Source: an uncultured bacterium (GTDB lineage: Bacteria > Bacillota > Clostridia > Oscillospirales > Acutalibacteraceae). From it: 64,000 bases of DNA. Below are positions 58,068 to 64,000 of this stretch, piece by piece. Position 1 is the first letter of the stretch. Each line of letters starts with the position of its first letter. The position numbers and the translations under genes are program-made. The stretch lies in contig CAJMOH010000009.1 of the NCBI GenBank assembly GCA_905215055.1, forward strand, positions 1 to 64,000, read 5' to 3'. The notes under the pieces were generated by a model. The model ran no database searches. It was not told where the DNA came from and was given only the letters and a program-made list of their open reading frames with translations.

Positions 58068-58503
58068 ACAGCCATTGGACAAAGGCCGTCTTTTCCCCGG
58101 ACCGGTATCCAGCCCTTCGGTAGAAATTCAGGGTGGACGCCTTCTTGCTGCCGGTCATCAGCATCAGCTTATAGCAGCGCTGCTCTTGGGCCAGCTCCTT
58201 GGCGAAATCAAGACAGGCGGTGGCAAAGCCCCGGCCCCGATAGTCCGGGTGGGTCACCACATTCTCCACCACCCCATAGGGCCGGCCCCCGTGGGTCAGG
58301 TTTGGGACGATCAGCAGCGTGCAGGAAGAAAGCACCTCTCCCCCTTCCACCGCCGCAAGGATGTGGTATCCCGGCACGCTCTGTATGGCTTCCCAAATTT
58401 GGCGGGCGGCAGGGCCGTCCTCCAGCCAGCCGTCCTGGTGGAGAAACCGGTACAGTTCCAGCAGCTGAGGCAGCTCTTTTGGACACAGGGGACGGACTTC
58501 CAT
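58066..58503 (-). CDS. GNAT-family N-acetyltransferase
   Basis: A 145-residue acetyl-CoA-dependent transferase with the pyrophosphate-binding motif HPDYRGRGFATACLDFA (about 84-100) and the C-terminal FYRRAGYRSGEK. The acceptor is unknown. It follows the methyltransferase by 9 bases. Confidence 0.88.
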   Translation of the reverse strand: MEVRPLCPKELPQLLELYRFLHQDGWLEDGPAARQIWEAIQSVPGYHILAAVEGGEVLSSCTLLIVPNLTHGGRPYGVVENVVTHPDYRGRGFATACLDFAKELAQEQRCYKLMLMTGSKKASTLNFYRRAGYRSGEKTAFVQWL

Positions 58504-58512
58504 AGCAATCTC

Positions 58513-59277
58513 TCACTTTCTGTTTTTGGCCACAATTAGAAAGCGGTGCTCCAGGGTGGGAATAAAGCCCAGGCGCTCCAGCTGGTCCTGCAGCTGAAGC
58601 AGAGCCTTCTGGCAGCGGTCCACGGAAAAATCGGGAAATTCCCAGGGAGACACGCTGGCCTGAAACACCACAGCTCCCACATCCAGGAAGCGTCCCTCTC
58701 CAAAGGCCTGGTGACTGTTCATCACCCGGAATCCCGCGGCCCGGAATTTGGGCAGCTCGTTTTCCAGGTAAAAACCCACATAGTTTCCAGGAAAATCAGG
58801 ACACAGCCGGCGGATCAGCGGGCGGTTGTTCTCTCCCCCCACCTGCTGGGTGAGAAAAAAGCCGTTGCTTTTCAGCACCCGGCGGACTTCCGAAAGGTCG
58901 TAGCTTTCGTGGCGGTTGATAACCAGGTCAAAGCTGTTGTCCTCAAAGGGCAGGGGCATGCCCCTTTCGCTGTCGTACTCCCGGACAGTGATACCCAAAG
59001 GCTCCAGACGCTTCCGGCACAGCTCCAAATTGGGCGCCCAGCCCTCGGTAACGCTGGTCAGCTCATAGGGATGTCCCAGAGTGAGCAAAAGCTCTCCGCC
59101 TCCTGTTCCCATGTCCAGTAGGCGCACTCCGGGCCGGAGAAATTCCCTCACCTTTTCCCGGTAATCCCAGGGGAGCGAGTCGGCCGTGTACCGGCCGTCT
59201 ATGTGGGAAAAGTCCCAGCCGGACATACCCCGGGACTCCTCCCCTTTCCACTGGGACAAAAGCTGTTCTCGATCCAT
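58513..59277 (-). CDS. Class I SAM-dependent methyltransferase
   Basis: A 254-residue protein. Motif I is LLDMGTGGGELLLTLG (about 51-66), followed by YDSERGMPLPFEDNSFDLVI and a post-motif region with FLTQQVGGENN. The substrate is unknown. ATG 59277 follows GAGGAGG; longer in-frame starts reach into hisE and are unlikely. It lies 10 bases after hisE, at the end of the his operon. Confidence 0.85.
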   Translation of the reverse strand: MDREQLLSQWKGEESRGMSGWDFSHIDGRYTADSLPWDYREKVREFLRPGVRLLDMGTGGGELLLTLGHPYELTSVTEGWAPNLELCRKRLEPLGITVREYDSERGMPLPFEDNSFDLVINRHESYDLSEVRRVLKSNGFFLTQQVGGENNRPLIRRLCPDFPGNYVGFYLENELPKFRAAGFRVMNSHQAFGEGRFLDVGAVVFQASVSPWEFPDFSVDRCQKALLQLQDQLERLGFIPTLEHRFLIVAKNRK

Positions 59278-59287
59278 CGGCGCCTCC

Positions 59288-59611
59288 TCAGGTGTTTTTG
59301 TCCACCTGGTGGAACTGCTTGAGGTTGCCCTGCTTCTGGTGACGGCGGGCCAGCTCCTTTTCCACCTCTTCAAAGGGGATGCCCTCGTTGACCATGAGGA
59401 CCGTCAGGTGATAGAGCAGATCGGACAGCTCTCCCACCGTGTCCTCCTGTTTGCCGTTTTTGGCGGCGATAATCACCTCGCTGCACTCCTCGCCGCACTT
59501 TTTCAGAATTTTATCCAAGCCCTGCTCAAAGAGATAGCAGGTGTAGGAGCCTTCCGCCTTTTCCTGGCGGCGGCCCTGAACGGTTTCGTAAAGCTCGCGC
59601 AAAATATCCAT
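59288..59611 (-). CDS. hisE: Phosphoribosyl-ATP pyrophosphatase
   Basis: A 107-residue all-helical enzyme for step 2 of histidine synthesis: it removes pyrophosphate from PR-ATP. Family marks: SYTCYLFEQGLDKILKKCGE, EVIIAAKN and GELSDLLYHLTVLM. It is a separate protein here, not fused to HisI as in many bacteria. It begins 3 bases after hisAI with a site overlapping the stop of that gene. Confidence 0.93.
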   Translation of the reverse strand: MDILRELYETVQGRRQEKAEGSYTCYLFEQGLDKILKKCGEECSEVIIAAKNGKQEDTVGELSDLLYHLTVLMVNEGIPFEEVEKELARRHQKQGNLKQFHQVDKNT

Positions 59612-59614
59612 AGC

Positions 59615-60703
59615 TTATTCCCCCTTTGGTGTGTCCTCTCCCCGCAGGCGCTTAAAGAAGCAGCTGTGGCTGCCCGTGTGACAGGCCGCGCCTTTTTGCT
59701 TTACCCGGAGAAGGAGCGTGTCGTCATCGCAGTCAGAAAAGATGCTGACCACCTGCTGGGTGTGGCCGGAGGTCTCCCCCTTGTTCCAGAGAGCCTTGCG
59801 GCTGCGGCTGTAAAACCAAGTGTAGCCCGTCTCCAGGGTGCGGCGGAAGGCCTCTCGGTTCATGTAGGCCAGCATGAGAACCTCCTCGGTGTCGTCGTCC
59901 TGAATGATGGCTGGAATCAAATCGGATTTTGTAAAGTACAGATCCAGCTCGTCGTCCGGCATATCCCCCGCCGCCCATCTGCCGGAAATCTTGTGGCAGG
60001 CGATAATGGCGGTACGCAGGTCCAGGGCGCCGGTGTACAAGGACTTTCCCGCGATAGCTCCGTACAGGCCCAGATCATACAGGCTGACAATATCCAGCAG
60101 GCTGGCCACACCGCCGCTGGCAATGATATGGCAGTTAACCGCCTGATTCAGCTTATCCAACATAACCAGGTTGGGGCCGTTCATGGTGCCGTCCTGGTGG
60201 ATGTCGGTGCAGATCAAATACTGCACGCCCAGGGCTTCCATCTCCTTGGCGAACTGGACATAATCCACCTGGCTCTGCTCCAGCCAGCCCTCGGCAGCCA
60301 CCTTGCCGTCCAGGGCGTCGATGCCCACGGCGATGTGCTTGCCGTGGCGCTTTACCGCTTCTCGGACAAACTCCGGGTCCCGCAGGGCAGCGGAGCCCAG
60401 AATCACACGGCTGACGCCCTGGTTTAAATAGTGCTCCACTGTGTCCATGTCCCGGATACCGCCGCCTACCTCCACATAGAGGTTGGTCTTTTCCACCACG
60501 TCAAAGATCAGCTGGGCGTTTTTGGGCTTGCCGTCCTTGGCGCCGTCCAGGTCCACCATATGGAGCCACCGGGCGCCCTGCTCCTGAAAGCGCAAGGCCG
60601 TGGACACCGGGTCTTGCGCCACCACCTCGGCGGTGCCGTAATCCCCCCGGAACAGCCGGACGCATTTTCCCTCGTGCAAATCGATGGCAGGCAATAAGAT
60701 CAT
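59615..60703 (-). CDS. HisA-HisI fusion (ProFAR isomerase and PR-AMP cyclohydrolase)
   Basis: A 362-residue bifunctional protein. HisA (about 1-235) is a TIM barrel with LLPAIDLHEGKCVRLFRGDY, VGGGIRDMDTV, VGIDALDGKVAAEGW and ASGGVASLLD. HisI (about 245-355) has DDTEEVLMLAYMN, WNKGETSGHTQQVVSIFSDC, DDDTLLLRVKQ and the zinc residues CHTGSHSCFF. The two catalyse steps 4 and 3 of histidine synthesis. ATG 60703 has GGGGAG ten bases upstream. The usual partner of HisI is HisE, so this fusion is unusual. Confidence 0.93.
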   Translation of the reverse strand: MILLPAIDLHEGKCVRLFRGDYGTAEVVAQDPVSTALRFQEQGARWLHMVDLDGAKDGKPKNAQLIFDVVEKTNLYVEVGGGIRDMDTVEHYLNQGVSRVILGSAALRDPEFVREAVKRHGKHIAVGIDALDGKVAAEGWLEQSQVDYVQFAKEMEALGVQYLICTDIHQDGTMNGPNLVMLDKLNQAVNCHIIASGGVASLLDIVSLYDLGLYGAIAGKSLYTGALDLRTAIIACHKISGRWAAGDMPDDELDLYFTKSDLIPAIIQDDDTEEVLMLAYMNREAFRRTLETGYTWFYSRSRKALWNKGETSGHTQQVVSIFSDCDDDTLLLRVKQKGAACHTGSHSCFFKRLRGEDTPKGE

Positions 60704-60772
60704 GCTGCGATTTCTCCCCTTCCTCAAGCGGCCGCTAACCTCTGCCGCAAACGAGTAATTGCTTTTACATAC

Positions 60773-60801
60773 AGTATATCACATTGGGGCCGGGCCGTCT
60801 A
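60773..60801 (-). promoter_or_regulatory. Possible internal promoter before hisAI
   Basis: Minus-strand TAGACG, 17-base spacer, TATACT, in the 104-base gap between hisB and hisAI. Confidence 0.4.
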
Positions 60802-60807
60802 TATTTC

Positions 60808-61392
60808 TTAGAGCATCCCCTTGGAGGAAAGAATGACAGAGGGGTCATCCTCCTGGGACAAGGCGTCCCGCAGGGCGTGGGCGGCGGCCTTGAACATGGC
60901 CTCGATCATGTGGTGGGAGTTCCTCCCGTATTCGCACCGCAGATGCAGGGTGATGCCGGCGTTGGCGGCAAAGGCCCGGAAAAACTCCTCGGTCATGCAG
61001 GTGTCAAAGTCCCCCACCCGCTCCTGGGGAAACTCTCCCGCAAACACCAGAAAGGGCCGTCCGCTGATGTCCGCCGCGGCAAAGGCCAAAGCCTCGTCCA
61101 TGGGAATAAAGGCATGGCCAAACCGGCGGATACCCCGCTTGGTAGGCAGGGCCTCGGCAAAGGCTTTGCCCAGCACAATGCCCGTGTCCTCCACGGTGTG
61201 GTGGCAGTCCACCTCCCAGTCTCCCACGGTTTTTACCTTCAGGCCGAAATTGCCGTGGACAGCAAAGGCGTTCAGCATGTGGTCAAAAAAGCCCACGCCG
61301 GTGGAGACACTCCGCTCTCCCCCATCCAGGCACAGCTCGATGGAGACCTCTGTCTCGCTGGTTTTTCGATGCATCGAAGCGTAACGTTCCAT
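60808..61392 (-). CDS. hisB: Imidazoleglycerol-phosphate dehydratase
   Basis: A 194-residue manganese enzyme for step 6 of histidine synthesis. Metal sites are in GFFDHMLNAFAVHG, DCHHTVEDTGIVLG, RFGHAFIPMDEAL and GRNSHHMIEAMFKA. It is monofunctional, without the phosphatase domain of E. coli HisB. It lies 4 bases after hisC. Confidence 0.96.
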   Translation of the reverse strand: MERYASMHRKTSETEVSIELCLDGGERSVSTGVGFFDHMLNAFAVHGNFGLKVKTVGDWEVDCHHTVEDTGIVLGKAFAEALPTKRGIRRFGHAFIPMDEALAFAAADISGRPFLVFAGEFPQERVGDFDTCMTEEFFRAFAANAGITLHLRCEYGRNSHHMIEAMFKAAAHALRDALSQEDDPSVILSSKGML

Positions 61393-61396
61393 AAGC

Positions 61397-62470
61397 TCAC
61401 TCCTCTACTGCCGGCGTCGCGGCAAAATAGCTGCTCATCTCCCGCAGGACGGCTTGGTTTTCCTCCGGTGCGCCGCAGGTAATCCGCACCAGCCCGCCGG
61501 TGTACCGGATGGCGATGCCCTGTCCGCCCAGATATTGGTACAGCCTCTCCCCGTCAGGCATGCGCAAAGTTATAAAATTGGTGGCGCTGGGCAGCAGGTC
61601 GAAACGGCCGGGGAACTCCCCCTCCAAGGCCCGCACACCGGCAAGGAGGGCGTCTCGGGAGGAGAGAATGGTTTCCAGGGCATCCTTCATGGCCTGGGGA
61701 TGGCCCAGCACCAAGGCCCCCAGCTTTTGGGACAGGGAATTGACGTTGTAGGGGGACTTCACCGCCTTCACCGCGTCCACCAGGCGCTTCTGTCCAACGG
61801 CAAAGCCCAGGCGCAGAGACGCCATGCCAAAGGCCTTGGAACAGGTCCGCAGGATCAGCAGGTTGGCGTAGTCCTGGAATTCCGGCAGCAGGCTTTGGTC
61901 GGAAAAATCCATATAGGCCTCGTCCAGCACCACCAGGGTATCCGGCAGACTGGTGAGAAGCCGCCGCACCTCCTCCCGAGGACAGACAAGGGAGGTGGGG
62001 TTTCCCGGGTTGCTGAAGATCAGCAGCTTGACCTTTTCCCGGCGGCAGACCGCAATGGTCCCGTCAATATCCAGGGAGCAATCGTCCCTTTTGGGAATGG
62101 CTACATGGCGGGCCTCCTGCAAATGGCCGTTGAAGGCGTACATGGAAAAATCCGGCTCCAGGGTGGCAAAGGCCTCACCCCGCTGAAGAAACCCGGTAAA
62201 CAGCACCGTAATCAGCTCGTCAGAGCCGTTGCCCGCTGCCACGTTTTCCACCGGCACGCCGTAATACCCGGCAAAAGCCTGGCACAGCTCCTGGGCGGCG
62301 GGGTCCGGGTAGCGGTTGAAGGCCACCTGGGGCACCGCGGCGGCCAGCTCCTCTAAAAGGGGGGCTGGCAGGGGCAGGAAGGACTCGTTGGCGTCCAGGT
62401 GAATGCGGGAGTCCTCCGTCACCGGGTCATAGGGCTTCAGGTCCTTGATCTTGTCGTTTAGCTGGTACAT
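61397..62470 (-). CDS. hisC: Histidinol-phosphate aminotransferase
   Basis: A 357-residue PLP enzyme that makes histidinol phosphate. Marks: HLDANESFLP, AAGNGSDELI, FSNPGNPTS, DEAYMDF and RTCSKAFGMASLRLGF with the PLP lysine. ATG 62470 follows GAGGAGG; the longer frame into hisD is not coding. Confidence 0.95.
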   Translation of the reverse strand: MYQLNDKIKDLKPYDPVTEDSRIHLDANESFLPLPAPLLEELAAAVPQVAFNRYPDPAAQELCQAFAGYYGVPVENVAAGNGSDELITVLFTGFLQRGEAFATLEPDFSMYAFNGHLQEARHVAIPKRDDCSLDIDGTIAVCRREKVKLLIFSNPGNPTSLVCPREEVRRLLTSLPDTLVVLDEAYMDFSDQSLLPEFQDYANLLILRTCSKAFGMASLRLGFAVGQKRLVDAVKAVKSPYNVNSLSQKLGALVLGHPQAMKDALETILSSRDALLAGVRALEGEFPGRFDLLPSATNFITLRMPDGERLYQYLGGQGIAIRYTGGLVRITCGAPEENQAVLREMSSYFAATPAVEE

Positions 62471-62480
62471 GGGCGCCTCC

Positions 62481-63770
62481 TCAGTCCTCCACCCGCACGC
62501 GAATGGAATTGGCGTGGGCGGTAAGCTCCTCTGTTTCCGCCAGACGGATAATGTCTGAGGCGGCCCTTTCCAGCTCCTGTCTGGGATAGTAGATAAAGCT
62601 GGACTTCTTGATGAAGTCATCCACGGACAGAGGGGAGAAAAACCGGGCGGTACCGCCGGTGGGCAGCACATGGTTAGGCCCGGCGAAATAGTCGCCCAGG
62701 GGTTCTGGGGAGTAGTGGCCCAGAAACACGGACCCGGCGTTGTCCAGGCGTCCAATGTACTCAAAGGGGTTGTCCACGCAGATTTCCAGGTGCTCCGGGG
62801 CCAGTTCGTTGGCAAAGTCCACGGCCTCCTCCATATTCTCGCAGACGATGACCCCGCCGAACCGGTCCAAGGACTCCTGGATAATGTCCCTGCGGGAAAG
62901 GGTTTTCATCTGACGGTACAGCTCCTCCACCGTCCGCTGGGCAATGTCCCGGCTGGGTGTAATCAAAATAGCGGAGGCCATGCGGTCATGCTCGGCCTGG
63001 CTCATCAGGTCCGCGGCCAGGAATTTGGGATTGGCGCTTTCATCGGCCACAATGAGGATCTCGCTTGGCCCGGCGATCATGTCGATGTCCACCACGCCGT
63101 AGAGCTGCTTTTTCGCCGTGGCCACGAAGATGTTGCCGGGACCCACAATCTTGTCCACCTTGGGAACGGTCTCGGTGCCGTGGGCCAGGGCCGCTACCGC
63201 CTGGGCGCCGCCCATCAGGAAAACCCGGTCCACACCGGCCACATAGGCGGCAGCCAGAATATTGGGGTCCGGTTTCCCGGTGCGGCCCGGCGGGGTGGCC
63301 ATGACGATTTCCCCCACACCGGCAACCTGAGCAGGAATCACGTTCATCAGCACGGAAGAGGGGTACCCTGCCGTCCCGCCGGGAACATACACGCCCACCC
63401 GGCGCAGTCCCCGGACCCGCTGGCCGGTGATAATGCCGTCAGGCATGGGATCGATGCGGCTTTGCTGCTTTTGCCGCTGGTGGAAGGCGCGAATATTCTC
63501 CGCCGCCTTTTTTAAGGAGGCGATAAAGGCCGGGTCGCACTGGGAGACGGCCTGCTCCAAGGCCTCCTGAGAAAGCTCCAGGCTGTCCGGCGTCCAGCCG
63601 TCAAACCTCTGGGAGAACTCCTTCACCGCCTGGTCGCCTTTCTCCCGGACCGCCTGGATGATGTCCCGGACAGACTGCTCAATCTCCGGGGAGGTTTGTC
63701 CCACCCGGCTTTTCAAATCCTCCACAAAGGACTGGCAGGTTTGCCGGTCCCCTTGCACCACTTTGATCAT
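62481..63770 (-). CDS. hisD: Histidinol dehydrogenase
   Basis: A 429-residue zinc enzyme for the last two steps, histidinol to histidine. Marks: YVPGGTAGYPSSVLM, GGAQAVAALAHGTETVP, DMIAGPSEILIVAD, ADLMSQAEHD and FAGPNHVLPTGGTARF. It overlaps the hisG stop by 4 bases (ATGA). Confidence 0.97.
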   Translation of the reverse strand: MIKVVQGDRQTCQSFVEDLKSRVGQTSPEIEQSVRDIIQAVREKGDQAVKEFSQRFDGWTPDSLELSQEALEQAVSQCDPAFIASLKKAAENIRAFHQRQKQQSRIDPMPDGIITGQRVRGLRRVGVYVPGGTAGYPSSVLMNVIPAQVAGVGEIVMATPPGRTGKPDPNILAAAYVAGVDRVFLMGGAQAVAALAHGTETVPKVDKIVGPGNIFVATAKKQLYGVVDIDMIAGPSEILIVADESANPKFLAADLMSQAEHDRMASAILITPSRDIAQRTVEELYRQMKTLSRRDIIQESLDRFGGVIVCENMEEAVDFANELAPEHLEICVDNPFEYIGRLDNAGSVFLGHYSPEPLGDYFAGPNHVLPTGGTARFFSPLSVDDFIKKSSFIYYPRQELERAASDIIRLAETEELTAHANSIRVRVED

Positions 63771-64000
63771 TTCTGTTCCCCTTTCGCGATTTCCCGCTCC
63801 AACCGGGCGGCTAAGTCCTCAATTTCCTGTTTACGCAGCTTCAGGCTGGCGGCGTTGACAATCAGCCGGGCGGAAACCTGCACAATGGGTTCCACCACCT
63901 CCAGGCCGTTTTCCCGCAGGGTGGCGCCGGTTTCCACAATGTCCACAATGCCGTCCGCCAGACCCAGCAGAGGCGCCAGCTCCACGCTGCCCTCAATCTT
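63767..64000 (-). CDS. hisG: ATP phosphoribosyltransferase, C-terminal part (5' end outside window)
   Basis: About 77 residues of the C-terminal end. GLADGIVDIVETGATLRENGLE is cut here to its core (GIVDIVETGATL), the phosphoribosyl-binding motif of HisG; the frame continues beyond base 64000. HisG starts histidine synthesis from ATP and PRPP. The chain ends 60 residues after that motif, so it is the short form that needs HisZ. Confidence 0.9.
   Translation of the reverse strand, partial: KIEGSVELAPLLGLADGIVDIVETGATLRENGLEVVEPIVQVSARLIVNAASLKLRKQEIEDLAARLEREIAKGEQK

Overview
The window is about 60 % GC overall and reads as the chromosome of a spore-forming gut-type Clostridium relative, most likely Oscillospiraceae (Flavonifractor/Lawsonibacter-like). 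The evidence is an alpha/beta-type SASP with a sigma-G-like promoter, a SpoVB-type flippase, a BofC-like protein, an HrcA/CIRCE heat-shock operon, an archaeal-type ProS, DnaD/DnaI-type primosome genes and an ECF sigma/DUF4179 pair. The genus is inference from gene content only.

Layout. 1-5.5 kb: 3' end of proS, a Gfo/Idh oxidoreductase with an IolE-like partner, and an ECF sigma factor with its membrane anti-sigma-like partner. 5.5-14.2 kb: prmA with a tandemly duplicated 3' end, a spoVB-like gene, a WYL regulator, a zinc-ribbon PASTA pseudokinase, class II aldolase, a UxuB-like dehydrogenase, an MGMT-type protein and tRNA-Pro(GGG). 14.2-18.2 kb: lysC, thrB, hom and pheB, the aspartate-to-threonine branch. 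18.3-26 kb: PBP1A, BofC-like protein, SASP, three paralogous membrane proteins with an Xre regulator and a dyad-rich operator, glycerate kinase and a MATE exporter. 26-31 kb: hrcA-grpE-dnaK-dnaJ under CIRCE. 31-32.3 kb: pentapeptide-repeat and VOC proteins. 32.4-37.1 kb: a lower-GC two-gene island encoding a membrane-anchored leucine-rich-repeat protein and a BrxL-like AAA+ ATPase without the Lon-like domain.

37.4-48.3 kb: a complete 10.9-kb integrative mobilizable element. It encodes a large serine recombinase, TnpW-like protein, MobP-type relaxase, MobC, RepA-like ATPase and small sigma factor, and carries a CprABC-like (lantibiotic-resistance type) ABC transporter with a divergent two-component system. 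It sits inside a tRNA-Thr(CGU) gene and splits it at a GACC core. The two junction arms rebuild an inverted-repeat attP. The element also carries a whole tRNA-Thr(CGU) copy with a diverged copy of the chromosomal 3' flank, so it seems to replace the tRNA it destroys, possibly transcribed from the host's own promoter. This is the most unusual feature of the window.

48.6-64 kb: dnaD-like and dnaI-like genes, a surface protein with six 98-residue cadherin-like repeats, a split ThrE-type exporter, an RluA pseudouridine synthase, a GT4-CsaB fusion for cell-wall pyruvylation, and a his operon (hisG-hisD-hisC-hisB-hisAI-hisE) containing a HisA-HisI fusion, followed by a methyltransferase and a GNAT acetyltransferase.
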